Assembly (NCBI RefSeq): GCF_022024055.1
Contig: NZ_CP091788.1
Location: forward strand, 372,001 to 436,000
Length of the DNA: 64,000 nucleotides
Reading direction: 5' to 3'
Source of the DNA: Prevotella sp. E2-28
GTDB taxonomy: Bacteria; Bacteroidota; Bacteroidia; Bacteroidales; Bacteroidaceae
Positions 36,116 to 44,079 of this stretch are shown here, piece after piece. Under the pieces are notes generated by a model that was not told the origin of the DNA, did no database searches, and saw only the letters and a list, made by a program, of their open reading frames with translations. The position numbers and the translations under genes were made by a program. How positions within the stretch are numbered: position 1 is the first letter of the stretch; each line of letters starts with the position of its first letter.

Positions 36116-36681
36116 TAGGCCATCAAGTGCTTAAAACGCATACCTTCGGCAATCTGGTCGCTAACCTCCTTGCTGACGAGCTGTGAAAGGAGCTCATAGG
36201 CGAATGGGAATGCTGCTGCAGGACCTTCTGCGGTGGTGATGTTTCCATCAACGGTGACGAGGTCGGCTGTATATTCGGCTTTTGCCAGCAGTTTCTCGAA
36301 ACCAGGGTAGCAGGTGGCACGCTTGCCATCGAGTACACCCAACTGTGCTAATACCACAGCAGGAGCGGCACAGATAGCAGCAACCTTTTTGCCAGCCTTA
36401 GCCTGAGCGAGAACGGCCTGACGCACAGCCTCATGCTCGTAGAGGTTTGTTGCCCCAGGCATACCACCAGGCAGGAAGAGCAGATCGGCATCGCTGAAGT
36501 CGCAATCCTCAATCATTGCATCAGCCACAATCTGTACGTTATGGGCCGTTTCAACTATCTGTGAGTCGTCAACAACGCTTACTGTTACTACCTCTACCCC
36601 CCCACGACGCAATACGTCAACGGGTATTAACGCCTCCACATCCTCGAAGCCGTTGGCAAGAAAAACATAAACTTTTGCCAT
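36115..36681 (-). CDS. DJ-1/PfpI-family protein
   Basis: 188 aa from the ATG at 36681; the -7 element at 36712-36719 excludes the upstream ATG at 36714. DJ-1-like fold: [20 protein letters not shown] (with the conserved Glu), [15 protein letters not shown], and the nucleophile elbow [11 protein letters not shown] (Cys near 105). Members are glyoxalase/deglycase-like or stress proteins; the precise activity is not evident. First gene of the ispD-recG transcript. Confidence 0.92.
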   Translation of the reverse strand: MAKVYVFLANGFEDVEALIPVDVLRRGGVEVVTVSVVDDSQIVETAHNVQIVADAMIEDCDFSDADLLFLPGGMPGATNLYEHEAVRQAVLAQAKAGKKVAAICAAPAVVLAQLGVLDGKRATCYPGFEKLLAKAEYTADLVTVDGNITTAEGPAAAFPFAYELLSQLVSKEVSDQIAEGMRFKHLMA

Positions 36682-36699
36682 ATTTTGAAATTTAATTTG

Positions 36700-36719
36700 T
36701 ACTTTTGCACGCAAAGATA
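36700..36719. promoter_or_regulatory. Overlapping divergent -7 elements (nadK and DJ-1 units)
   Basis: Plus strand TACTTTTG at 36700-36707 (for nadK, TTTG box at 36674-36677). Minus strand TATCTTTG at 36719-36712 (for the DJ-1 unit, TTTG box at 36741-36738). The two promoters interleave, so one may exclude the other. Confidence 0.75.
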
Positions 36720-36756
36720 CAAAAACTTTGCGAAACGCAAAAGAAAAAGGAGAAAT

Positions 36757-37659
36757 ATGTCATCTAAGACCCTTACATTTGCTCTCTTTGGCAACCTCTA
36801 CCAGCGTAAGAAATCGGCTGCCATACAAGAGGTGCTTGCCTGTTTGAAAGTACATGGCGCACGTGTTATCATTGATGAAGAATACTATCATTTCATCAAC
36901 GAGATGTGTGATGTGCATCATCTTCTGAATGGAGAAAAAGACCGTTTTACAACCTTTACAGGTAGTGATTTCGAGGCCGACTTCGCTATATCGATGGGTG
37001 GCGATGGTACATTCCTGAAGACGGCGTGCAGGGTAGGGGGCAAACATATTCCTATCTTGGGTGTCAATATGGGCCGTTTGGGATTCTTGGCAGATATTGC
37101 ACCTGATGATATAGAATCCTGTCTGCAAGCTTTGCATGATGACGATTATGCCGTAGAGAGTCGTGCTGTGATTCAGGTCCAGGCCGACGGACAACCTCTG
37201 GGCGAGTGCTCGTATGCGCTGAATGATGTGGCTATCCTGAAACGTGATACTGCTGCCATGATTTCCATTCGCACCAGCGTCAACGGCGAGTATCTCACTA
37301 CGTATCAGGCCGACGGACTCATCGTCTCTACCCCCACAGGCTCCACGGCTTATTCTTTAAGTAACGGCGGCCCCGTTATCGTGCCAGGCACAGGCGTGCT
37401 TGTGATGACGGCTGTTGCGCCCCATTCCTTGAATATCCGTCCTGTTGTTATCCCCGACACAGCCGAGGTGACCCTTGATGTGGAGAGTCGCAGTCACTCC
37501 TTCTTAGTGGCTATCGACGGGCGGTCGGAGAAATGCGGTGAGGGCACGCAAATCACGTTACGCCGTGCGCCTTATAATATCCAGGTGGTGAAACGCAGCA
37601 GTACGCGCTATTTTTCCACACTCAGGGAAAAGTTAATGTGGGGTGCGGATGTGAGATGA
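36757..37659 (+). CDS. nadK: NAD kinase
   Basis: 300 aa from the ATG at 36757, which is preceded by AAAAGGAG and lies downstream of the -7 element; the ORF opens earlier but inside the promoter. Motifs: SMGGDGTFLKTA, NMGRLGFLAD, YALNDVAIL and DGLIVSTPTGSTAYSLSNGG. Phosphorylates NAD to NADP. Followed after 29 bp by the ABC exporter frame, with a 7-bp repeat array in the junction. Confidence 0.96.
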   Translation: MSSKTLTFALFGNLYQRKKSAAIQEVLACLKVHGARVIIDEEYYHFINEMCDVHHLLNGEKDRFTTFTGSDFEADFAISMGGDGTFLKTACRVGGKHIPILGVNMGRLGFLADIAPDDIESCLQALHDDDYAVESRAVIQVQADGQPLGECSYALNDVAILKRDTAAMISIRTSVNGEYLTTYQADGLIVSTPTGSTAYSLSNGGPVIVPGTGVLVMTAVAPHSLNIRPVVIPDTAEVTLDVESRSHSFLVAIDGRSEKCGEGTQITLRRAPYNIQVVKRSSTRYFSTLREKLMWGADVR

Positions 37660-37692
37660 GTTGAGAGTTAAGAGTTTAGAAATAAGAATTGA
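37659..37692 (+). repeat. Short 7-bp repeat array at the nadK/ABC junction
   Basis: Steps of seven: AGTTGAG, AGTTAAG, AGTTTAG, AAATAAG, AATTGAA from 37659. It begins at the nadK stop codon and includes the TTG that may start the next gene. Same family as the arrays at 18137, 38916 and 39548. Confidence 0.75.
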
Positions 37693-39440
37693 AAATCAAG
37701 GAATTCCTCCAACTGCCCGACAGTCACTTTTCGGCAATGGAAATATTCCGGTGGCTGTGGAAGGTGCTGCAAGGCAATCGCTTGCAGGCCATCCTTAATG
37801 CGTTTATAGGGTTGCTTGGCGTTGGCTTGGGACTTTCTTCCGTGTGGGCCATGCAGCGTGCTATTGATATTGCCTCTGGTTCGCTCGAAGGTTCGCTTCT
37901 CATGGCCGTGGTGGTCATGGCAGCCCTTATCCTGGGCGAGTTTGCCGTGGGCATCTCCCGTGTGTGGATCAGGAATATCCTTGGTGTGAAAGCACAGAAC
38001 CGTATGCAGCAGCGTGTCTTGGCACGGCTGCTCCGTTCGGAATGGCGAGGCCGCGAGGCCATGCATAGTGGCGACATCATCAATCGCTTGGAGCAAGATG
38101 TTAAGACGGTGGTCACTTTCCTCACGGAGACGCTGCCCTCTACGCTCAGTACGGTGGCCATGTTCCTGGGTGCTTTTGTCTATCTGCTTCAGATGGATAC
38201 GTGGCTGGCAGTCACAACGGTGGCCATTCTGCCCGTATTTATCCTGGTGAGCCGCATCTACATAGCTTATATGCGCCGGTATAACAGGAAGGTGCGCGAC
38301 ACGGATAGCCTGATTCAGAATCTGCTTACGGAAACGATGCAGCACCGTATGCTGGTGAAGACCATGGAGGCCGATGCGCAGATGCTCGACAGGCTGGACG
38401 ACACCCAGCAGACGTTGCGGCAGTGGGTGCGTAAGCGCACGCTATTCTCTGTGGCCAGCAACTTCTTCCTGAACTTGGGCTTCGCTATAGGATTCCTGGT
38501 GGCATTCCTCTGGGGAGCCCTGCGCCTGCATGGCGGCACGCTGACTTTCGGTGGCATGACGGCTTTCCTGCAACTGGTGAATCGCATCCAGGGGCCTGCC
38601 CGCGACCTGGCTAAGCTGGTGCCTGCTTTCGTCAGCGTCTTTACTGCTGCAGAGCGACTCATGGAGCTGGAGGATATCCCAGAGGAGCAGCAGGGCGAAC
38701 CCCGTATGATTCCGGCTCCTTGTGGCATCCTGTTCGACCATGTTACTTTCAACTACGGTGCTCCCGGTCAGCAGCCAGCCCTGAGCGACTTCTCTGCAGA
38801 TTTCAAACCCGCCACCTGTACAGCCATCATGGGCGAGACAGGTGCAGGCAAGACAACCCTGATTCGATTGCTCCTGGCACTGGTAAAGCCGCAGGAAGGA
38901 GAAATCTCAATTTATAGTTTAGAGTGTAGAGATGAGAGTGTAGAGTTTGCTGCCGCTCCCAATGAAGTCTCTGCTGCGGTAGCAAACTCTACACTCTACA
39001 CTGTCAACTCTTCTCTCTCTCCCCTCCATCGTTGCAACTTCGTTTATGTGCCCCAGGGGAATACGCTGCTCAGCGGCACCCTGCGCGAGAACCTGCAACT
39101 GGGAAATCCTCTGGCCACAGACCAGCAGATGCACGAGGCTTTGAAAATGGCTTGTGCCGATTTTGCAGAGAAACTCCCGGAAGGCCTTGATACCCGTTTC
39201 TCCGAGCAGGGGGGCGGATTGAGCGAAGGCCAGGCCCAGCGTATTGCCATTGCCCGTGCGCTGCTTCGTCCGGGTAGTATCTTGCTGCTGGATGAGGCTA
39301 CCAGTGCCCTTGATGTGGAGACAGAGAAGAAGGTGCTGGAAAATATCCTCAGCGACCATCGACGCACCGTTATCTTCGTCACTCACCGTCCTGCTGTCGT
39401 GGAGTATTGCAGTCAGGTCATTACGATAAGCCAACATTGA
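37689..39440 (+). CDS. ABC transporter, fused permease and ATPase, with in-frame repeat insertion
   Basis: 583 aa if TTG at 37689 is used; the first ATG (37737) gives 567 aa and is a real alternative because the TTG lies in a repeat array. Six-helix exporter-type permease (about 20-310), then the ATPase: IMGETGAGKTTLIRL (Walker A, near 380), VPQGNTLL (Q-loop), LSEGQAQRIAIARALL (signature) and SILLLDEATSALD (Walker B). Between Walker A and the Q-loop, residues about 408-444 are encoded by a 7-bp-repeat hairpin element (38911-39016) that keeps the frame open. ATP-driven exporter of unknown substrate; homodimer expected. Whether the extra loop is tolerated is not known. Confidence 0.9.
   Translation: MKIKEFLQLPDSHFSAMEIFRWLWKVLQGNRLQAILNAFIGLLGVGLGLSSVWAMQRAIDIASGSLEGSLLMAVVVMAALILGEFAVGISRVWIRNILGVKAQNRMQQRVLARLLRSEWRGREAMHSGDIINRLEQDVKTVVTFLTETLPSTLSTVAMFLGAFVYLLQMDTWLAVTTVAILPVFILVSRIYIAYMRRYNRKVRDTDSLIQNLLTETMQHRMLVKTMEADAQMLDRLDDTQQTLRQWVRKRTLFSVASNFFLNLGFAIGFLVAFLWGALRLHGGTLTFGGMTAFLQLVNRIQGPARDLAKLVPAFVSVFTAAERLMELEDIPEEQQGEPRMIPAPCGILFDHVTFNYGAPGQQPALSDFSADFKPATCTAIMGETGAGKTTLIRLLLALVKPQEGEISIYSLECRDESVEFAAAPNEVSAAVANSTLYTVNSSLSPLHRCNFVYVPQGNTLLSGTLRENLQLGNPLATDQQMHEALKMACADFAEKLPEGLDTRFSEQGGGLSEGQAQRIAIARALLRPGSILLLDEATSALDVETEKKVLENILSDHRRTVIFVTHRPAVVEYCSQVITISQH
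38911..39016. repeat. 7-bp-unit palindromic element inside the ABC exporter gene
   Basis: Left side in steps of seven from 38916: AGTTTAG, AGTGTAG, AGATGAG, AGTGTAG, AGTTTGC. Right side from 38982: GCAAACT, CTACACT, CTACACT, GTCAACT, CTTCTCT. Arms 38936-38956 and 38976-38996 are inverted copies with one mismatch in 21. It shares the 15-bp end AGAGTTTGCTACCGC with the solo arm at 39548-39590. No stop codon in the gene's frame. Confidence 0.92.
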
Positions 39441-39547
39441 AGTCAACATACGGATGCCTGTCATCTGGAATGTTGAAAAGATGGTTTTTGTCAAGAAAAA
39501 TGACAAAAAACAGGGGGGCTGGGATTTTTCGTTCTAGAACGAAAAAT

Positions 39548-39590
39548 AGTGGAGAGTGGAGAGTTTAGAGTTGAGAGTTTGCTACCGCGG
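39548..39590 (+). repeat. Solo 7-bp repeat arm with shared cap
   Basis: AGTGGAG, AGTGGAG, AGTTTAG, AGTTGAG, AGTTTGC in steps of seven from 39548, followed by TACCGCGG. The end AGAGTTTGCTACCGC is identical to the right arm of the element in the ABC gene 600 bp upstream (read on the other strand). No second arm is present here. Confidence 0.85.
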
Positions 39591-39612
39591 TGTGAAAATT
39601 TTGCCATAAAAT

Positions 39613-39744
39613 TGTAATGAAGGCTCCGTTATAGTGCAACGGAGGCTGTTTTATCGTGTAACGGAGCCGCCGTTGCTGTGCCATTCAGCCGCCGTTGTGG
39701 TGTAACGGAGCCGCCGTTAGGTTGTAACGGAGCCTCCGTTGCAA
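39613..39744. repeat. 22-bp palindromic tandem repeat (6 units)
   Basis: Units begin at 39613, 39635, 39657, 39679, 39701 and 39723, exactly 22 bp apart. Best units have the 15-bp core AACGG-AGCCG-CCGTT plus a 7-bp spacer ending TGT. Units 1, 2 and 4 are degenerate. Same period and architecture as the arrays at 11786 and 58545, although the sequence differs. Confidence 0.93.
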
Positions 39745-39745
39745 A

Positions 39746-39874
39746 ATGACGAAAAAGTCCTTTCCCGCCCCTTTTGCCTTTCTGTTCTGTATATCGCTGT
39801 GGTACAGCGATTTACCGAACGGCCTCATATTTCGCTTCTACGCGGGCAAAAATCTTTTGTTTCAGAATTTTTAA
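39746..39874 (+). CDS. Possible 42-aa small protein after the 22-bp array
   Basis: An ATG one base after the last repeat unit opens a 42-codon frame (MTKKSFPAPFAFLFCISLWY... ending LLFQNF, then TAA). It contains a hairpin (ATCGCTGT/ACAGCGAT). It may be a chance frame within a repeated palindromic unit; no promoter of its own is seen. Listed at low confidence because of its position directly behind the array. Confidence 0.25.
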   Translation: MTKKSFPAPFAFLFCISLWYSDLPNGLIFRFYAGKNLLFQNF

Positions 39875-39961
39875 ATCTCAGCGAGGATGTTGTCAATATT
39901 TTTTTATAATAAGGTGGAAATGTTAAAGATGTGTTAACGGCATGAAATAATTGAACAAATA

Positions 39962-39993
39962 TTTGGTTGGTATTATAAAAATATCTACTTTTG
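39962..39993 (+). promoter_or_regulatory. Promoter of the ABC-GntR-MacAB-TolC operon
   Basis: TTTG (39962-39965) and TACTTTTG (39986-39993) with a 20-bp spacer, 58 bp before the first ATG at 40052. Confidence 0.85.
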
Positions 39994-40019
39994 CAGTGTA
40001 CTATTAAACTGGTACACTG
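39994..40019. promoter_or_regulatory. Putative GntR operator
   Basis: CAGTGTAC (39994-40001) and GTACACTG (40012-40019) form a perfect 8-bp inverted repeat with a 10-bp spacer. It directly abuts the -7 element and covers the expected transcription start. The operon behind it encodes a GntR/YtrA-type repressor (41768-42127), so autorepression is the simplest reading. Confidence 0.75.
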
Positions 40020-40051
40020 ATACAGGCTCGTTTTTAAGTTATAATATCATT

Positions 40052-40870
40052 ATGATCAACGTAAACAACATTAACTTTAAGTATGCCGGACAGAAGCGTC
40101 TGGTGTTTGACAATTTCAGTTTGACGCTGGAAGAGAACCAAATCTATGGTCTGCTGGGAAAAAACGGTACAGGCAAGTCAACCTTGCTCTATCTGCTCTC
40201 TGGCCTGTTGCGCCCCACGGCGGGAACTGTGTGTTGCGATGGTGTTGCCACCTACAAGCGCCAGGCCGGTATGTTGAGCCGTATCTTCCTTGTTACCGAG
40301 GAGTTTGAGCTCCCGGCAATCCATCTTTCTGAGTATGTGAAACTCTACAAGCCTTTCTATCCCCAATTCTCTGACGAGATATTAAAAGGCTGTCTGGCCG
40401 ACTTTAATTTGCCAGAGGATGTGCATCTGGGAAAACTCTCTATGGGTCAGCGCAAGAAGGCTTACATTGCCTTTGCAATGGCCACCAACACGCAGTATCT
40501 GTTGATGGACGAGCCAACGAATGGTTTGGATATCCCCTCTAAGTCGCAGTTCCGTAAGGTCATTGCACAGCACATGACAGACAACCGCACCGTGATTATC
40601 TCTACCCATCAGGTACATGATGTGGAACAGTTGCTCGACCATGTTCTGATTCTCGACCAGCGCAGCGTGCTGCTGAATGCCTCGATGCAGGAGATAGAAG
40701 AGCAGTATGTCTTTGAATATCGCACCCCCCAGCAGATGGATGCCGATGTGCTCTATGCCGAACCCACGCTCCAGGGCAATGCCGTTGTTGCCAGACGTAA
40801 GGAGGGAGATGCCGAGACGCAGGTCAACCTTGAACTATTGTTTAACTGTATTACCCAAGCAAAGATTTAA
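40052..40870 (+). CDS. ABC transporter ATP-binding protein
   Basis: 272 aa. GLLGKNGTGKSTLLYLLSG (Walker A), KLSMGQRKKAYIAFAMA (a signature variant, LSMGQ) and YLLMDEPTNGLD (Walker B). The C-terminal 60 residues are the usual extension of the YtrB/CcmA-type ATPases. It pairs with the membrane protein downstream (40890-41771), and both precede a GntR regulator, an arrangement known for YtrA-type loci. Substrate unknown. Confidence 0.93.
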   Translation: MINVNNINFKYAGQKRLVFDNFSLTLEENQIYGLLGKNGTGKSTLLYLLSGLLRPTAGTVCCDGVATYKRQAGMLSRIFLVTEEFELPAIHLSEYVKLYKPFYPQFSDEILKGCLADFNLPEDVHLGKLSMGQRKKAYIAFAMATNTQYLLMDEPTNGLDIPSKSQFRKVIAQHMTDNRTVIISTHQVHDVEQLLDHVLILDQRSVLLNASMQEIEEQYVFEYRTPQQMDADVLYAEPTLQGNAVVARRKEGDAETQVNLELLFNCITQAKI

Positions 40871-40889
40871 CTAAAAAACAAACAGAAAA

Positions 40890-41771
40890 ATGGAAAACTT
40901 CAATATAACAAGATTTGGTCAGGCACTGAAGTGCCACTTCCTCGTATCACGAAAGTCGTGGATTCGCATCCTTGGCATCTACACGTTAGTCCTGTTCTTC
41001 GCTAACTTGTTCATTACGCGTGTGGCAGGCAGCAGCTATTCAACGATGGAGCAGATTTATTCAGCAGAAGATTTGCTCTCCGAATATACTTTTGTTGTGA
41101 AAGGAACTATAAGTTTCGGCATGGTATTCTTTTGCTTTGCCATGCTCTTTGGTGCCAGCTATCTGTTTTCACAGATGAAGGATACGCGTAAGCGCTCTGC
41201 CTATCTGCTCTGGCCTGTGTCAAATGGTGAGAAATATATCATCAGTTTGCTTCACTCTATCATTCTGATGGCTGTTATCACTGTTGTGTCCATTGTCGCT
41301 GCTGATGCACTGCGCGTCTTGATAGATGTTATTACAGGCCGTGTCATGGTGTGGGGCGTTCCTTTTTATATAGATTTCTTCTCATCTGGTATTGATTGGC
41401 AGTCTGTGTTGATGCTAATTACCTGGATGTTCTATATCCATTCTCTCTTCATCGTGGGTGGCACGCTGTTCCGTCGTTTCCAGTTCTTGTCAACGAGTGC
41501 TGTCATCCTCATTGTCGTTATTCTGCTGGCGATAGTCATCAATCAAACGGAATTGTATAATATAGACTTTCACTTCGTAGAGTATGAGCAGGGTGAGATA
41601 CTGCAACAACTGCCTGACGGCTCAACTTATTATTCCTACCGTACAATTTACACTCCCCGCTTCTATTTCGCCTTGCTGGGCGGCTGGCTTATCATTGCTG
41701 CTCACTACTGGGCTTCGTTTAAGCTCTTCTGCCGTATGCAGGTAATTAACAATAAATGGCTGAACGTATGA
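40890..41771 (+). CDS. ABC transporter membrane protein
   Basis: 293 aa with six predicted hydrophobic segments (for example ILGIYTLVLFFANLFI, MVFFCFAMLFGASYLF, MAVITVVSIVAADAL, AVILIVVILLAIVI, FALLGGWLIIAAHYW). No conserved family motif that I can name beyond ABC-2-like topology. Its partner is the ATPase 20 bp upstream. Its stop codon overlaps the GntR start (ATGA). Confidence 0.85.
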   Translation: MENFNITRFGQALKCHFLVSRKSWIRILGIYTLVLFFANLFITRVAGSSYSTMEQIYSAEDLLSEYTFVVKGTISFGMVFFCFAMLFGASYLFSQMKDTRKRSAYLLWPVSNGEKYIISLLHSIILMAVITVVSIVAADALRVLIDVITGRVMVWGVPFYIDFFSSGIDWQSVLMLITWMFYIHSLFIVGGTLFRRFQFLSTSAVILIVVILLAIVINQTELYNIDFHFVEYEQGEILQQLPDGSTYYSYRTIYTPRFYFALLGGWLIIAAHYWASFKLFCRMQVINNKWLNV

Positions 41772-42127
41772 TATTTAATTCAGATAAACCGATATTCTTG
41801 CAGATGGCCGATAGGCTGTGTGACGAGATACTGGCCGACAAGTACAAGGACGACGACCGCATTCCATCGGTGCGAGAGTATGCCGTGCTGCTGGAGGTGA
41901 ACACCAACACCGCCGTAAAGGCCTACGATGAACTGGCTCGCGCGAACATTATATATAATAAAAGGGGACTGGGCTACTTCGTGACTAAAGGCGCGAAGAA
42001 ACAAATCCTGAAAGAGCGCAAGCAAATGTTCATGAAAGAACAGCTTCCCGAACTCTTCCGACAGATGAAATTACTGGGTATTACGTTAGAAGATGTTAAA
42101 GATGCGTATGATTTGCAACAATCATAG
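41768..42127 (+). CDS. GntR-family (YtrA-type) transcriptional regulator
   Basis: 119 aa. The ATG at 41768 overlaps the permease stop as ATGA; an in-frame ATG at 41756 is also possible. Winged-helix GntR domain: KPIFLQMADRLCDEILADKY, then RIPSVREYAVLLEVNTNTAV (recognition helix) and GLGYFVTKGAKK (wing). The short C-terminal helical tail without a ligand domain is the YtrA type. It probably binds the inverted repeat at 39994-40019 and controls the whole operon. Confidence 0.93.
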   Translation: MIFNSDKPIFLQMADRLCDEILADKYKDDDRIPSVREYAVLLEVNTNTAVKAYDELARANIIYNKRGLGYFVTKGAKKQILKERKQMFMKEQLPELFRQMKLLGITLEDVKDAYDLQQS

Positions 42128-42162
42128 CATTCCTTACGTCAAAGGGATAAAGATCAACCAAA

Positions 42163-42822
42163 ATGATACATTTAGAAAACGTAAACAAGACTTATTTCGG
42201 CGCTCAGCCTCTGCACGTGTTGAAAGGTATCAACCTTGATATTGAGGCAGGTGAGTTCGTCTCTATCATGGGTGCCTCAGGATCGGGCAAATCAACCTTG
42301 CTGAATATTCTGGGCATCCTGGATAACTACGACTCAGGGCTCTACACCCTGAATGGCGTGCGTATCTGGAACCTCTCCGAACGCAAGGCTGCCGAGTACC
42401 GTAATCACATGATTGGATTCATATTCCAGTCCTTTAATCTCATCTCGTTTAAGAATGCCGTGGAAAATGTGGAGTTGCCACTCTTTTATCAGGGTGTGTC
42501 GCGTAAGAAGCGACACACCCTTGCCATGGAGTATCTGGAGAGATTGGGACTGAAAGAGTGGGCCGACCACTATCCCAACGAGCTCTCTGGCGGACAGAAA
42601 CAGCGTGTGGCCATAGCCCGTGCGCTGATTACCAAGCCTCAGATGATTCTGGCCGACGAGCCTACAGGTGCGCTCGACTCGAAGACATCCGTAGAGGTGA
42701 TGCAGCTCCTTAAAGACCTGAATGCCCAGGAGCATATCACACAGGTCATCGTGACCCACGACCCGGGCGTGGCCGAGCAAACCAACCGCATTATCAGAAT
42801 AAAGGATGGAATTATTGAATGA
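42163..42822 (+). CDS. MacB/LolD-type ABC ATPase
   Basis: 219 aa. GASGSGKSTLLNILGILD (Walker A), LSGGQKQRVAIARALI (signature), MILADEPTGALDSKT (Walker B) and VTHDPGVAEQ (H-loop). This family powers FtsX-type permeases that drive efflux or lipoprotein export. Overlaps the first FtsX permease gene by 17 bp. Confidence 0.95.
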   Translation: MIHLENVNKTYFGAQPLHVLKGINLDIEAGEFVSIMGASGSGKSTLLNILGILDNYDSGLYTLNGVRIWNLSERKAAEYRNHMIGFIFQSFNLISFKNAVENVELPLFYQGVSRKKRHTLAMEYLERLGLKEWADHYPNELSGGQKQRVAIARALITKPQMILADEPTGALDSKTSVEVMQLLKDLNAQEHITQVIVTHDPGVAEQTNRIIRIKDGIIE

Positions 42823-44044
42823 AATATGGCAGACCGCGCGGCGTAATAAGTTGCGCACGGGGCTCACTGGCTTCGCTGTGGCGTGGGGCATCTTTATGCT
42901 CATCGTGCTGCTGGGAGCCGGCAACGGTCTCATCAATGCCAACCTGAAACAGAGTGACCGCTTCCTGAGCAGTTCGATGGTGGTCTTTGGCGGCGAGACC
43001 TCAATGGCCTATCAAGGACTGAAGGAGAACCGTGACATCCGCTTGCACCAGCGCGACATTGAGATTACCGACGAGGAATTCAAAAAAGTGGTCGATGAGG
43101 TGGGTGCCCAATATCGCACCACTGCCATGGTGAGCAACGGGCAGCAGTATCTCACCGGTCAGATTGCCGGCGTTTATCCCAACCATATCAAGATTGACAA
43201 GGTGGAGATGCTACAGGGCCGTTTTATCAACAGTATTGATGTGAATGAGAGCCGTAAGGTGCTGGCCATCAGCGACAAGCAGGCCAAGGAACTGAAAACG
43301 CAAGTGGGCAAATTCGTCAAGGTGGGTAACTTCGCCTTCAAGGTTGTGGGTATCTACAAAGAGCAGGAGAACGGTCGTGCCGATATGTTTTCAGCCTACA
43401 GCACCATCAAGCGTATCTATGGCGCTAAGACGGATGATGCCGGGCGTATAGAGTTCACCTTTCATGGACTGGAGACGGAAACCGAGAACGAGGCCTTTGA
43501 AAAGGAGTATCGCCAGCGTATCAATACGGCACACCAGGCTCACCCCGACGATGAGAATGCCATCTGGCTGTGGAACCGCTATACGCAGAACCTGCAGATG
43601 CAGAAGGGTATTGGAATTATCCGTACGGCCCTGTGGATAGTAGGACTCTTCACATTGCTGAGTGGTATCGTGGGTGTCAGCAATATCATGCTGATTACGG
43701 TGAAAGAGCGTACCCATGAGTTTGGCATACGCAAGGCCATTGGCGCCAAGCCCTGGAGCATTCTGAAGCTCATCATCATCGAGAGTATTATCATCACTAC
43801 CATCTTTGGCTATATTGGAATGATTCTGGGCATTGCCGCTAATGAGTATATGGATGCCACGCTGGGACATACAAAAGTGGATGCAGGCTTGTTTAAGGCC
43901 ACGATGTTCCTCGACCCCACAGTAGGACTTGATGTGTGCTTCGAGGCTACGATGGTGATGATTATCGCTGGTACTATTGCCGGACTGATTCCGGCTTATA
44001 AGGCCAGCCGCATCAGACCTATTGAGGCTTTGAGGGCTGATTAG
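42806..44044 (+). CDS. FtsX/MacB-type ABC permease (first copy)
   Basis: 412 aa. Four membrane segments: one near the N-terminus (about 20-42) and three near the C-terminus (about 275-300, 325-350, 375-400), with a large extracytoplasmic MacB-like core domain between. The motifs GIVGVSNIMLITVKERTHEF and GIRKAIGAKPWSIL are hallmarks. Works with the ATPase upstream and probably pairs with the second permease copy as a heterodimer. Confidence 0.94.
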   Translation: MELLNEIWQTARRNKLRTGLTGFAVAWGIFMLIVLLGAGNGLINANLKQSDRFLSSSMVVFGGETSMAYQGLKENRDIRLHQRDIEITDEEFKKVVDEVGAQYRTTAMVSNGQQYLTGQIAGVYPNHIKIDKVEMLQGRFINSIDVNESRKVLAISDKQAKELKTQVGKFVKVGNFAFKVVGIYKEQENGRADMFSAYSTIKRIYGAKTDDAGRIEFTFHGLETETENEAFEKEYRQRINTAHQAHPDDENAIWLWNRYTQNLQMQKGIGIIRTALWIVGLFTLLSGIVGVSNIMLITVKERTHEFGIRKAIGAKPWSILKLIIIESIIITTIFGYIGMILGIAANEYMDATLGHTKVDAGLFKATMFLDPTVGLDVCFEATMVMIIAGTIAGLIPAYKASRIRPIEALRAD

Positions 44045-44079
44045 TATTCACTGGTGGAACTGGAAATACAAGATGTAAT

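Larger units (their letters stand above)
39441..40051. other. 611-bp intergenic region rich in repeats
   Basis: From left to right it holds a solo 7-bp repeat arm (39548-39590), six 22-bp palindromic units (39613-39744), a 42-codon ORF with a hairpin inside it (39746-39874; arms ATCGCTGT at 39793-39800 and ACAGCGAT at 39804-39811), an AT-rich stretch, then the promoter and operator of the downstream operon (39962-40019). All except the AT-rich stretch are listed separately. Confidence 0.8.

Noticed and set aside
37668..38345. 225-codon minus-strand open frame
   Set aside because: Lies opposite the permease domain of the ABC exporter, whose motifs are clear; a shadow with no promoter or recognisable domain.
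39613..39744. CRISPR array
   Set aside because: Period is 22 bp with a spacer of 7 bp, no unique spacers of 26-40 bp, and no cas genes nearby.
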